Positions 16,728 through 24,985 of a stretch of DNA of 64,000 bases are shown piece after piece. Each line of letters starts with the position of its first letter. The first letter of the stretch is position 1. Location: positions 1 through 64,000 of the forward strand of contig CAKTDC010000013.1 of the NCBI GenBank assembly GCA_934541015.1, given 5' to 3'. The notes under the pieces are model-generated. The model worked only from the letters and a program-made list of their open reading frames with translations, was not told the origin of the DNA and ran no database searches. Made by a program: the position numbers and the translations under genes. This stretch comes from an uncultured Luteimonas sp. (GTDB lineage Bacteria > Pseudomonadota > Gammaproteobacteria > Xanthomonadales > Xanthomonadaceae).

Positions 16728-17871
16728 CGCGGACGATCCTGGCGTACTTGCACGGCGTGCCGTCGCCACCGGCCCAGTAGACGATCGCGTCGGCCGGCGG
16801 CGGGAGGTCGTCGTAGGACTCCACCGTTTCGGCCACCACCCATCCCGGTCCGGGATGAAGGGCAAGCCGCTCGGCCGCGAGCACTTCGGCCATGCTGGCG
16901 CCACCGATGCGCCAGGACTGCTCGAGCACCCCGAGCCTGCGCCGGCCGGCGCCGTCGAAGCCGGCGATCACGTCATAGTTGCGGCGCGTGGCGAGGACGC
17001 CGTAGCCCTCGCACACGATCCGGTCGTAGCGCCCGGCGGCGGCGACCGCATCGCAGACCTCGCCCGGAGCCATCGCCGCGCGCAGCTCGGCCAGGCCGCC
17101 GGACATCACGCTCAGGCGCGATCCGCCGTAAACCAGGTTGCCGTCGCGGCCGGCGACGGCGCGCTGCTCGCCGTGATAGGCGATCGCCTGTCCCGGCAGC
17201 CGGCTGCTGCCCACGCTGTAGGTCACCGCATCCACAAGTTCGCGCTCGATCACCAGGCCCTGTTCGAACAGGCTGGTGTCGGCCGCGTCCAGCCATCGTG
17301 AAAGTGCCGCCGTGCTTTCGATCGTCGCCTGCCCGTTGCCGCCGCGCGCATACGGGCACTTCACCCGCAGCGCTCCCTGCGCCAGCAGCGCCTGCCCCGC
17401 GGCCAGCGCATCGTCGCGCGAGAACACAGACCAGCCCGGCAGCGTGCAATCTTCGATGTCCTGTAGGCGGCGCCAGCCCGGCGGCGCCGCCGCGTCGGGC
17501 CTCCACAGCGGGTGGCTGACGAGCTTGGTCGCCACGTGCGGGCACGGCACCACGCCACCCCAGATCCGGGCGTCCCCGCCGCCGCCGAGCGCGGACCATT
17601 CCCGCGCCAGCAGCGTGGTCAGCGGAACCCACCAGCACTGCGCTGCATCCGGAACCGGGCCGGCGACAACCTCGCAGCGCAGGCCCAGACGGGCGGCGAT
17701 GTGCGCCACGGCCGCGCGTGCGGCGGCCACTTCATGCGCGCACACGGACTCGTCTTCTCGCAGCAGCAGCGCCACCCTGGCGATGCCGTGGGCGGAGGCG
17801 CTGGCGGCCATCAATGCAGCGCCTGCCGGAGGCGTTTGCCGGCTCACGGCGGACAGCTCCGGATCGGTCAT
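16717..17871 (-). CDS. DUF3182 family protein, ATP-grasp-like
   Basis: A 384-residue protein I assign to DUF3182 by overall pattern. Several blocks look like an ATP-grasp ligase: a Gly-rich nucleotide segment LRVKCPYARGGNGQATIEST (about residue 170), an acidic IERELVDAVTYSVG, and a C-terminal LEQSWRIGGASMAEVLA that fits a metal/ATP site. This would mean ATP-driven formation of an amide or similar bond, but no reaction is known for the family. MTDPELSAV at 17871 is chosen as start with GGAG 8 bases upstream. The following hydrolase overlaps its stop codon. The gene is divergent from the ABC1 kinase. Confidence 0.8.
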   Translation of the reverse strand: MTDPELSAVSRQTPPAGAALMAASASAHGIARVALLLREDESVCAHEVAAARAAVAHIAARLGLRCEVVAGPVPDAAQCWWVPLTTLLAREWSALGGGGDARIWGGVVPCPHVATKLVSHPLWRPDAAAPPGWRRLQDIEDCTLPGWSVFSRDDALAAGQALLAQGALRVKCPYARGGNGQATIESTAALSRWLDAADTSLFEQGLVIERELVDAVTYSVGSSRLPGQAIAYHGEQRAVAGRDGNLVYGGSRLSVMSGGLAELRAAMAPGEVCDAVAAAGRYDRIVCEGYGVLATRRNYDVIAGFDGAGRRRLGVLEQSWRIGGASMAEVLAAERLALHPGPGWVVAETVESYDDLPPPADAIVYWAGGDGTPCKYARIVRDGR

Positions 17872-18048
17872 CTCGCAGGCTCCGCGGGTGGTTCGGCGCA
17901 TCCTCCCGGGCAGGGGATTGCGGCGGAATGACGGCAGGCGCCGCCTTCCTCCACGCCGGGCTAACGCCTCCGGCGCGGCTTCACCCTGCGGTCACGGCGG
18001 CGCGATGAACAATCCTTTCCAGGCCGCGGCAAAGGTGATCCGAACGCA

Positions 18049-19728
18049 ATGGAGAGCTCCCCCGACCAGGTTCCCGGTCCGCTCGCGCGCCGCGCCGCGA
18101 TCCTCGGGTTCCTCATCCGCCACAGGAATTCAGGCGTGTTCTCGGGCCTGTCCGTCGACCGCGCCGAGGACGGGGTCGAGGACGCCGCCGAAGGCAGTCC
18201 GCGTGAATTCGCCAGCGAGCTGGAGGCGCTGGGGCCGACCTTCGTCAAGCTCGGGCAGATGCTGTCGACCCGGCCGGACATCGTGCCGCCGGCCTACGCC
18301 GAAGCGCTTGAGCGGATGCAGGAAAATGCGGCCCGGGTTCCGTTCGAGGCCATCCGCGCCCAGGTCGAGACCGAACTCGGCGTCCGCCTGGGCAAGGCGT
18401 TCGCGTCGTTCGACGAAACGCCGCTGGGCAGCGCCTCGCTCGCCCAGGTGCATGCGGCCACGCTGCGCGACGGCCGCCCGGTGGCGGTCAAGGTGCAGCG
18501 CCCGGGCATTGCCCGCCAGCTGCACGGCGACCTGGAGCTGCTGCGCGGCTTCGCCGGCGCCGCCGACCGGATGACGCGCATCGGCCGGCAGGCCTGCTTC
18601 GCCGACTGGCTGGAGGAATTCTCGCGCACGCTGACGGCCGAACTCGACTACGTTGCGGAAGCGGAGAACCTGCAGCGCTTCCGCCATCACCTGCGCGGCT
18701 TTCCCCGGCTGTGGATCCCGCTCCCGCACTGGGACTACACCTCGCGCCGGGTGCTGACCATGGACCTGGTCGACGGCACGCGCATCGACCGGATCTCCGG
18801 CCTGCGGCGCACCGAGCAGTCGATGACGCCGCTGGCGCAGGAACTGCTGTGCGGCTACCTGGACCAGATCTTCGTCCATGGCGAAATCCACGCCGATCCG
18901 CACCCGGGCAACCTGCGCGTCACCGGCGACGGCAGGCTCGCGATCTACGACCTTGGCATGGTGGCCAACCTCACGCCACGGCACCGCGACCGCCTGCTCA
19001 AGCTGCTGTTCGCCGCGGTCGACGGGCGCGGCGAACAGGTCGCCGAGGAGTGCATCGCCATCGGCGTGCGCCTGGAGGACTACGACGAGCCGCGCTACAT
19101 CCGCGAGGTCGGGCAGCTTGTGTCGCGCTACACCGCGCACCGCGGCGCGGTGTCGGAAGGGCGGACCGTGCTCGAACTGGTGCGGATCGGCACGCAGTGC
19201 GGACTGCGTACCCCGCCGGAGCTCAGCCTGCTGGGCAAGACCCTGCTCAACCTCGATGCGGCCTGCGAGATGCTCGCGCCCGGGATGGACACCCGCGAAA
19301 TCGTCGAGGACCACCTCCAGCACGTCATGCGCGCGCGGCTGCGGCGCTCGCTGTCCTCGCCCAACATCGCCAGCGAGCTGATGGAGGTGCAGTCCCTGCT
19401 CCGCGACGGGCCGCGCAAGCTGTCGGACATCCTTTCGCTCGCCGCGGAAAACAGGTTCCAGGTGAGGCTGACCGGGATCGAGGAATCGCACCTGATCGAG
19501 AACATGCAGAAGATCGCCAACCGGATCGCCACCGGCGTCATCGCGGCGGCGCTGATCCTGGCCTCGGCGCTGATCATGCGCATTCCCGCGGCCCACACCC
19601 TGCTCGGCTATCCGACGCTGGCGCTGCTGCTGTTCCTGCTGGGCGTAGGCCTGGGACTGGGCATCATCGCCAGTTCGCTGCTGAGCGACCGGCGGGCCGC
19701 GGCCCGCGAGGAACACGGACCGCGCTAG
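18049..19728 (+). CDS. ABC1/UbiB-family atypical protein kinase-like protein
   Basis: A 559-residue ABC1/ADCK/UbiB family protein. Signature motifs are present: the KxGQ-type motif FVKLGQMLSTRPDIVPPAYAEAL, the Ala-rich loop GSASLAQVHAA, the nucleotide Lys in VAVKVQRPG, FVHGEIHADPHPGNL and YDLGMV. The last 60 residues hold two hydrophobic segments (about 500-520 and 525-545), anchoring it in the membrane. Family members support ubiquinone synthesis or lipid homeostasis through ATPase activity. No ubi genes lie nearby, so this may be a second, stress-related paralog rather than UbiB itself. Start ATG 18049. Confidence 0.9.
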   Translation: MESSPDQVPGPLARRAAILGFLIRHRNSGVFSGLSVDRAEDGVEDAAEGSPREFASELEALGPTFVKLGQMLSTRPDIVPPAYAEALERMQENAARVPFEAIRAQVETELGVRLGKAFASFDETPLGSASLAQVHAATLRDGRPVAVKVQRPGIARQLHGDLELLRGFAGAADRMTRIGRQACFADWLEEFSRTLTAELDYVAEAENLQRFRHHLRGFPRLWIPLPHWDYTSRRVLTMDLVDGTRIDRISGLRRTEQSMTPLAQELLCGYLDQIFVHGEIHADPHPGNLRVTGDGRLAIYDLGMVANLTPRHRDRLLKLLFAAVDGRGEQVAEECIAIGVRLEDYDEPRYIREVGQLVSRYTAHRGAVSEGRTVLELVRIGTQCGLRTPPELSLLGKTLLNLDAACEMLAPGMDTREIVEDHLQHVMRARLRRSLSSPNIASELMEVQSLLRDGPRKLSDILSLAAENRFQVRLTGIEESHLIENMQKIANRIATGVIAAALILASALIMRIPAAHTLLGYPTLALLLFLLGVGLGLGIIASSLLSDRRAAAREEHGPR

Positions 19729-19968
19729 TCAGCCGGGCACGCGGTCGCGCGCGCCTCCCACCCCGCCGTAGCGGGCGCAGCTTGCGCAGCAGAACATGGC
19801 GCCACCGCCTTCGATCCCGTGGCCGACGATCCTGCATCCGCAGTGCGCGCAGGACGGCGCCAGCGCGTGGATGGCGCATTCGAACGAATCGAACTCCGAC
19901 TCGGTCCCGCCCATGCGCACGGTGAAGGTCTTGTCGTAGCGATTTCCGCACACCGAACAGATGCCCAT
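19729..19968 (-). CDS. Small Cys-rich zinc-ribbon-like protein
   Basis: A 79-residue protein with Cys pairs ICSVCG, FECAIH, CAHCGC and FCCASCARYGG, suggesting two zinc-binding sites (ribbon or metallothionein-like). The family is widespread and often called prokaryotic metallothionein-like, with no defined role. ATG 19968 is preferred to GTG 19971 because GGAGGG (19974-19979 on the other strand) then sits 5 bases away. Its stop codon directly abuts the end of the convergent ABC1 gene. Confidence 0.82.
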   Translation of the reverse strand: MGICSVCGNRYDKTFTVRMGGTESEFDSFECAIHALAPSCAHCGCRIVGHGIEGGGAMFCCASCARYGGVGGARDRVPG

Positions 19969-20111
19969 CACCGCCCTCCGGCCGGGGGCGCGCTGATCGC
20001 GGGGTGTCGCCTTGCCTGTCCGGACGTCATGAATGCTTCGCCTCGATGCGGATGCCGCACCCTACGCCACGGTGCGTGTAAAGCGCATGAGCGACCCTGC
20101 TTCGCGAAGCG

Positions 20112-20927
20112 TTACCGGGCCTCCAGGTAGGCGGCCGGTTCGACCAGCTCCACCCCGGGCACCTCGGCCACGCACTGCCGCAGCAGATACGCATGCCCCT
20201 CGCCGTAGAACACCACCGCCCTGCCGGCGGCCGGCAACGCTTGCAGCAGCCTGGCGCAGATGCCGAGGTTTCGCGCGTACCAGGCCGAGACCAGCGCGAC
20301 GCCGGGCTGTTCGCCGCCCTCGCCCTGCCGCAGCAGGTCGATGTAGAAACCGTGATGGTGCCGCAGCCGCCCCGGATCGTTCATGTATCCCAGCACGCTG
20401 CCGATGCTGCCCGACGCGATGCGACCGTTGATCGAATCGACCTCGCGCCCGATCTCCGCCATGGCCGCTTCCAGCCGTGCGCCGCTGCCATGCGCCTGCG
20501 CGAAGGCCATGACCGGCCCGAAGGCAAAATCACCGCCCACGTCGATGCCGTGCACCCGCTCCAGCCCCGCCCGCGCGGCGAGACGGAAGCCGAGCTGGTC
20601 CACCTCGTTGCGCGATGGCGCCAGCGTACCGGCGCGGTAGGCGGCGAAGCGGTCATCGGTCCGGGCCTGCGAGGCCTCCACCATCACCGCGTCGGGAACG
20701 AACGCCGCCAGGTTCTCCACCAGCGCGGCGAGTTCGGCCTGTCGGCGCGGCGCCAGCACGTCGTCCATGCGCACGTTGAACATGTCCTGACCCGGATTGG
20801 CGAAATGGAACAGGCCGACGATCATCACCTTTGCCCGGGATTCCGGCACCGCATCCGGTCCGGAAGCGGCGACGACTGGAGCGATCGCGAGGGCGGCGGA
20901 CAACGCCAGGATGCGCAGGGTGGACAT
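20112..20927 (-). CDS. DUF5694-type exported protein
   Basis: A 271-residue protein with a signal peptide (LRILALSAALAIAPVVAA, cleaved near residue 21). It matches my memory of DUF5694: an opening VMIVGLFHFANPGQDMFN, then DAVMVEASQARTDD, a Gly/Asp-rich centre and the C-terminal RAVVFYGEGHAYLLRQCVA. The layout (GxxHF... E... GxGHA) recalls the TraB/ChaN clan, in which paired His and Glu residues bind metal for peptide or ester cleavage; that is inference. It stands alone, 140 bases from the Cys-rich gene. Confidence 0.75.
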   Translation of the reverse strand: MSTLRILALSAALAIAPVVAASGPDAVPESRAKVMIVGLFHFANPGQDMFNVRMDDVLAPRRQAELAALVENLAAFVPDAVMVEASQARTDDRFAAYRAGTLAPSRNEVDQLGFRLAARAGLERVHGIDVGGDFAFGPVMAFAQAHGSGARLEAAMAEIGREVDSINGRIASGSIGSVLGYMNDPGRLRHHHGFYIDLLRQGEGGEQPGVALVSAWYARNLGICARLLQALPAAGRAVVFYGEGHAYLLRQCVAEVPGVELVEPAAYLEAR

Positions 20928-21441
20928 GTGCGGTACTCCAGTGCGGGTACAGTCGACGGGATGCAGGCACCGGGACGACGGTTGCAGCGCGCCGCCCGCT
21001 CCCGCGGACCGGGCACCCGTTGAACCCCTGCCGTCGTCTCCGCGACGGACGGAGATCGATCGACGCCAGGCCGTGGATGATCAAGGGCGCGGGATGCCCG
21101 GACATGCGTCCGTTGCAGAGCGCTTCCCGCCTTCACGGGAAAGTCGCGCGCAGGCGACCCGGTCGGCGTCGCCTTGAGGAACCTCTGAACAGCCCGTCAT
21201 TCCCGCGAATGCGGGAGGCGCTTCCCAACAGCGCGGAGCGCTGGTCATCCGGCGACTTGCGACGTGTTGAAAGCAAAGGCATTGGATGACCAGCGCTCCA
21301 CGCCGCTGCAGAGCACTTCCCGCCTGCGCGGGGACATCGGTAGTTGGCCCTTAACATCGCCTGCACCCGCAGACGACCGCCCCGCAACCTGCCGCGTGGA
21401 AACCTGCCTGCATCGCACACGGACCCGCGGAGCGCCCACCC
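20928..21441. other. 514-base intergenic region with scattered hairpin repeats
   Basis: No gene is visible. The stretch holds REP-like short palindromes (for example ATTCCCGCGAATGCGGGA near 21200-21217), copies of a CTTCCCGCCT-CGGG motif (near 21120 and 21308) and a long inverted repeat listed separately. It separates the DUF5694 gene, reading left, from a membrane-protein gene reading right, so it should contain both promoters, but no clear promoter stands out. Confidence 0.6.
21235..21299. repeat. Perfect 16-base inverted repeat with 33-base loop
   Basis: GGAGCGCTGGTCATCC at 21235-21250 is matched exactly by GGATGACCAGCGCTCC at 21284-21299. The core AGCGCTGGTCATC is also partly self-complementary. 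The unit resembles a REP-type or miniature mobile element rather than a gene end, as neither flanking gene terminates here. Confidence 0.75.
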
Positions 21442-21933
21442 ATGAAGCAGCGGCATGTCTTCCTGACCGGAAGCGAGGACCAGGCCGACCGGGCGGTGCG
21501 GGCCGCCGCAGGGGCGGGCGTCGCCAACGACGACATCCATCTGGTCGCGCGCCCCGACATCGAGATCAACCGGATCCACGATCGCCGCAAAATGGCCGAC
21601 AGCGACTTCATCCCCGCCGCGATGCGGGGTGCGCTGACCGGCGGCGGCATCGGGCTGGTGGTCGCCCTCGCGCTCACCGCCTACTGGGGCGGCAGCCCGG
21701 CATGGCCTGCGCTCGGCCTCGGCCTGGGGGCAGTCGCCGGCGCCTGGGCCTCGTCGCTGATCGGCGCGACGATCCAGGATCCGATCCGCCGGCATTTCGC
21801 CGAGCAGATCGATCGCGGCGACATCCTGGTGGTCCTGGACTCGGAGGAAGAAGGCGCCGGTGCCATGATCGCTGCGATGGTCACCGTCGGCGCGGTCAGG
21901 CTGCCCTACGAATTTCCGGCCGCCCTGACCTAG
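21442..21933 (+). CDS. Membrane protein with DUF1269-like layout
   Basis: A 163-residue protein: a soluble ferredoxin-like N-terminal part (KQRHVFLTGSEDQADRAVRAA), a central pair of hydrophobic segments rich in Gly/Ala (about 60-80 and 86-105) with GxxxG spacing, and an acidic C-terminal half (IDRGDILVVLDSEEEGAG). The order of flavor-like domain, two membrane helices and domain resembles DUF1269-type membrane proteins, whose role is unknown. It is unrelated to the zinc genes downstream, which are convergent. Confidence 0.7.
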   Translation: MKQRHVFLTGSEDQADRAVRAAAGAGVANDDIHLVARPDIEINRIHDRRKMADSDFIPAAMRGALTGGGIGLVVALALTAYWGGSPAWPALGLGLGAVAGAWASSLIGATIQDPIRRHFAEQIDRGDILVVLDSEEEGAGAMIAAMVTVGAVRLPYEFPAALT

Positions 21934-21960
21934 TCGTGTCCCGCAAGAAGCCCTCTTCCG

Positions 21961-22266
21961 TCATTCCCGTTCCTCGCCCACGTGGCTGATCATGTCGCGC
22001 AGCATGTCGCTCACGTGCATGTCGGCCAGCTGGTAGAACACCTGGCGCGACTGCCGGTCGCCGCGCACCAGCCGCGCGCCGCGCAGCAGGCGCAGGTGAT
22101 GGCTGACCAGGGTCTGCGACAGGCCGAGATTCCCGGCGATGTCTCCCACCGACTTCGGCCCATCCAGGCAGTACGCCAGGATACGCAGCCGCGAAGCGTC
22201 GCCCAGCAGGCGGAAGGTCTCGGCCAGGACGGCCAGATCCCCCGCATCGACCGCATGCGCGCTCAA
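21961..22266 (-). CDS. ArsR/SmtB-family zinc-sensing repressor
   Basis: A 101-residue winged-helix regulator (core RLLGDASRLRILAYCLDGPKSVGDI; recognition helix LSQTLVSHHLRLLRGARLV). The last helix carries Asp82, His84, His95 and Glu98. This spacing D-x-H-(10)-H-x2-E is exactly that of the alpha-5 zinc site of SmtB, so the protein should release DNA when zinc is high. No alpha-3 Cys site is seen. The start is TTG 22266, overlapping the TGA of the zinc exporter gene by two bases (CGTTGAGC), so the repressor is made with its target transporter and regulates its own operon. Confidence 0.9.
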   Translation of the reverse strand: MSAHAVDAGDLAVLAETFRLLGDASRLRILAYCLDGPKSVGDIAGNLGLSQTLVSHHLRLLRGARLVRGDRQSRQVFYQLADMHVSDMLRDMISHVGEERE

Positions 22267-23255
22267 CGCCCGTGGCCCGGCTGGGCGTGGCCGAAGTCCC
22301 CGCCGTGGTGGTCGTGGCCGTGACTGGCCGCGAGGCTGCAGCGGTCGCCCTCCTCGTCCTCCCAGTCGATGCCGATGGTGACGTGCTCGATGCCGAAGTG
22401 GCGCTGCAGCGACTGTTCGGCTGCGCGCAGCACCGCGCGCGGATCGAACCCCGGCGCGATCGAGATCTTGAGCGTGGCAAGGGTGCGTCCCGACGTGATC
22501 GACCACACGTGCACGTGGCTGGCGCGCTGGACGCCCTCGATGTGTCCGGCCAGGTGCTGCTGGATCAGCTCGGGCGTGGCGTGATCGGGCGCTCCTTCGA
22601 GCAGGATGTGCAGCGAGGACAGGAACAGCTTCCCGGCGCTGCGCAGGATCAGCAGCGATACCAGCACCGAGAGGATCGGGTCGATCGGCATCCATCCGCT
22701 GAAGTGGATGACGATCGCGGCGACGATGGCCGCCACCGATCCCAGCAGGTCGCCCAGCACGTGCAGCGCCGCGCCGCGGATGTTGACGTGGTCGTCCCCG
22801 CCCCTGGTGAGAATGCGGAACACCACCAGGTTGACCAGCAGCCCGCCCACGGCCACGGCCAGCATCGGACCGGCCAGCACCTGCTGCGGCTGCTGGAAGC
22901 GCTGCCAGGCCTCGTACAGGATCCAGCCGACGATCGCGAACAGGGTGATGGCGTTGATCAGCCCTGCGATCACCTCGAAGCGCAGGTAGCCGAACGAGCG
23001 CCGGTCGTCGGCCACCCGCCGGCCGAAGCGGAACGCGGCATAGGCCAGCGCCAGCGCCGCGGCATCGGTGAGCATGTGTCCGGCGTCGGCGATCAGCGCC
23101 AGCGATCCGGACATGGCGCCGCCAACCACCTCGACGACCATGAAGGCGAAGGTCAGCGCGAACGCCAGCAGCACCTTGCGCTCGTTGTCGCGTGTCACCA
23201 CCGTTGCGTGGGAATGGCCGTGGTGGTGGTCGTGCGCGTGATCGTGGGCGTGCAT
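22263..23255 (-). CDS. Cation diffusion facilitator zinc exporter (ZitB/CzcD-like)
   Basis: A 330-residue inner-membrane antiporter exporting zinc (possibly cadmium or cobalt) in exchange for protons. It has a His-rich cytoplasmic N-terminus (MHAHDHAHDHHHGHSH) and six membrane helices. The metal sites lie in helix 2 (ADAGHMLTD) and helix 5 (ALHVLGD). The CDF cytoplasmic domain follows (about 225-300), then a second His-rich tail (SHGHDHHGGDFGHAQPGHG). ATG 23255 is chosen because it gives the classical His-rich start; the frame is open further upstream but only as repeat sequence. A palindromic operator lies about 30 bases upstream and the ArsR gene is coupled downstream. Confidence 0.95.
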   Translation of the reverse strand: MHAHDHAHDHHHGHSHATVVTRDNERKVLLAFALTFAFMVVEVVGGAMSGSLALIADAGHMLTDAAALALAYAAFRFGRRVADDRRSFGYLRFEVIAGLINAITLFAIVGWILYEAWQRFQQPQQVLAGPMLAVAVGGLLVNLVVFRILTRGGDDHVNIRGAALHVLGDLLGSVAAIVAAIVIHFSGWMPIDPILSVLVSLLILRSAGKLFLSSLHILLEGAPDHATPELIQQHLAGHIEGVQRASHVHVWSITSGRTLATLKISIAPGFDPRAVLRAAEQSLQRHFGIEHVTIGIDWEDEEGDRCSLAASHGHDHHGGDFGHAQPGHGR

Positions 23256-23286
23256 GGCGTCGCGTCGGCGGCAATACATATATTTG

Positions 23287-23310
23287 ATATATGAAAACAT
23301 GTTCATATAT
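23287..23310. promoter_or_regulatory. ArsR/SmtB-type operator of the zinc exporter operon
   Basis: ATATATGAA-AACATG-TTCATATAT is a perfect 9-base inverted repeat with a 6-base centre, AT-rich in an otherwise very GC-rich context, 32 bases upstream of the exporter start. It resembles SmtB/CzrA operators (TATATGAA-type arms). A TTGACG -35-like element lies just upstream (23315-23320, minus strand). A second shorter palindrome, CATATAT-TTG-ATATATG, overlaps its left edge. Confidence 0.75.
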
Positions 23311-23377
23311 TGACCGTCAAGCAGCCTGCCGCGTCGCCGCCGCATCCAGGCCGTCATCCCGGGGCCGCGTGCAGGCC

Positions 23378-24420
23378 GTCCTCCCAGCGAAAGCTGGGAT
23401 CCATGTTGATTCCCGCAACGTGCGGGCAACAGCAAAATGGATCCCGGCGTTCGCCGGGATGACGACTTCGGGCTGACGCATCCTGCGCAGGCAACAGGCT
23501 TCCGATCCTTGCCCGTACCGGGCCGAAGCGTGCCGGAGGCAGCTGGAACGCCGTCCACCCCACATCCGAGCCGTCATGCTCGCCGCATCCGAGCCGTCAT
23601 TTCGGGCCGCATCCAGGCCGTCATCCCGGGCCGCGTGCAGGCCGTCATCCCAGCGAAAGCTGGGATCCATGTTGATTTCCGTCCCCTTCACCAAGGAGCC
23701 AAATGGATCCCGGCGTTCGCCGGGATGACGACTTCTGGCTGACGCACCCTGCGCAGGCAACAGGCTTCCGCTCCTCGCCCGTACCGGGCCGAAGCGTGCC
23801 GGAGGCAGCTGGATCGCCGTCCACCCCACATCCGAGCCGTCATCCCGGCCGCGTCCAGACCGTCATCCTGGCGGACACACCAATCCCGTCATCCCGGCGG
23901 ACACACCGATTCCGTCATCCCAGCGAAAGCTGGGATCCATGTTGATTTCCGTCCCCTTCACCAAGGAGCCAAATGGATCCCGGCGTTCGCCGGGATGACG
24001 ACTTCTGGCTGACGCACCCTGCGCAGGCAACAGGCTTCCGCTCCTCGCCCGTACCGGGCCGAAGCGTGCCGGAGGCAGCTGGATCGCCGTCCACCCCACA
24101 TCCGAGCCGTCATCCCGGCCGCGTCCAGACCGTCATCCTGGCGGACACACCAATCCCGTCATCCCGGCGAACACACCGATCCCGTCATCCCGGCGAACAC
24201 ACCGATTCCGTCATCCCAGCGAAAGCTGGGATCCATGTTGATTCCCGCAACGTGCGGGCAAGAGCAAAATGGATCCCGGCGTTCGCCGGGATGACGACTT
24301 CTGGCTGACACACCCTGCGCAGGCAACAGGCGTCCGATCCTCGCCAGCAAGACGCCAAAGCGCGCCGGGCGCAGCTGGATTGCCGCTCCGGCGGCCCTTT
24401 TTTGGGTTCATCTCCCAGTG
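23378..24420. repeat. Tandem array of about 270-base repeats built of paired hairpins
   Basis: Copies start at 23378, 23644, 23914 and 24210 (periods 266, 270 and 296). Each opens with GTCATCCCAGCGAAAGCTGGGAT and, 40-60 bases on, has the opposing hairpin GGATCCCGGCGTTCGCCGGGAT, so the two form a larger inverted pair. A 150-base spacer follows (ending in CACATCCGAGCCGTCAT). Copies 2 and 3 are almost identical over 270 bases. The third is longer by one 26-base unit (GTCATCCCGGCGAACACACC...). The fourth is partial and diverges after 24320. No gene lies here; apparent frames are only translations of the repeats. Confidence 0.9.
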
Positions 24421-24540
24421 AGGGGAAGATTTCCAGTTCGGCCGGCTGCCGTGGGGATGCCCGCCCTGCCATTGCGGGGAATGGAGTCGGGGCTCGCCTT
24501 GAACGGGCCATTGCTCCGCGCCTCGGCCCGGAAACACGAA

Positions 24541-24560
24541 GGGCCGCCCTGGGGCGACCC
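24541..24560 (-). terminator. Hairpin after tRNA-Glu
   Basis: GGGCCGCCC-TG-GGGCGACCC forms a stem with one G-T pair. It lies 15 bases beyond the 3' end of tRNA-Glu in its direction of transcription. It is followed on that strand by TTCGTGTTT, a weak T-rich tail. Confidence 0.45.
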
Positions 24561-24575
24561 TGCATGCAGATCAAA

Positions 24576-24651
24576 TGGCGTCCCCACGGGGATTCGAACC
24601 CCGGTCGCAACCGTGAAAGGGTTGTGTCCTAGGCCTCTAGACGATGGGGAC
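24576..24651 (-). tRNA. tRNA-Glu (anticodon TTC)
   Basis: Read on the minus strand, the gene begins GTCCCCATCGTCTAGAGG and has an anticodon stem-loop with loop CTTTCAC (anticodon TTC), the T-arm GGTTCGAATCC, a matching acceptor (GTCCCCA / TGGGGAC) and an encoded CCA. All arms pair. It is the second of two tRNA genes, 45 bases after tRNA-Ala, and is probably processed from one transcript. Confidence 0.97.
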
Positions 24652-24696
24652 GCTGTATGGAACCGGCTCCATCGGGCGAGGCTGCCCCTTGGAGGG

Positions 24697-24772
<76 letters not shown>

Positions 24773-24790
24773 ACGGACTGGAAGCGCGGA

Positions 24791-24819
24791 ATTCTATCGG
24801 CCGCCGCGGTTTCGTGCAA
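24791..24819 (-). promoter_or_regulatory. Sigma-70 promoter of the tRNA-Ala/tRNA-Glu pair
   Basis: On the minus strand, TTGCAC (24819-24814), a 17-base spacer and TAGAAT (24796-24791) end 18 bases before the tRNA-Ala 5' end, the expected distance for a tRNA promoter. A GC-rich stretch immediately after the -10 fits a stringent-type discriminator. Confidence 0.7.
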
Positions 24820-24985
24820 GCGCGGCCGGTTGCCGCCACGATGCGGCTGCCGCGCGCCGCGGATGCTGCCTGTCCGCGCGATCGCCCGCCGACGTCGCGG
24901 GCGGAGTATGGTTTCCCGCAGACGCCGGGAAAGCTGCGGTCGACCCGGCTTCGCCAAACTCCCGCCGCTTCCGCGAGCCCAGTCC

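Noticed and set aside
23317..24350. Several open frames of 60-170 codons in the repeat array
   Set aside because: They are translations of the same hairpin repeats in both directions, with identical sequences from copy to copy and no ribosome sites.
23378..24420. Possible CRISPR array
   Set aside because: Repeat units are about 270 bases with near-identical spacers; no short direct repeats with unique spacers and no cas genes nearby.
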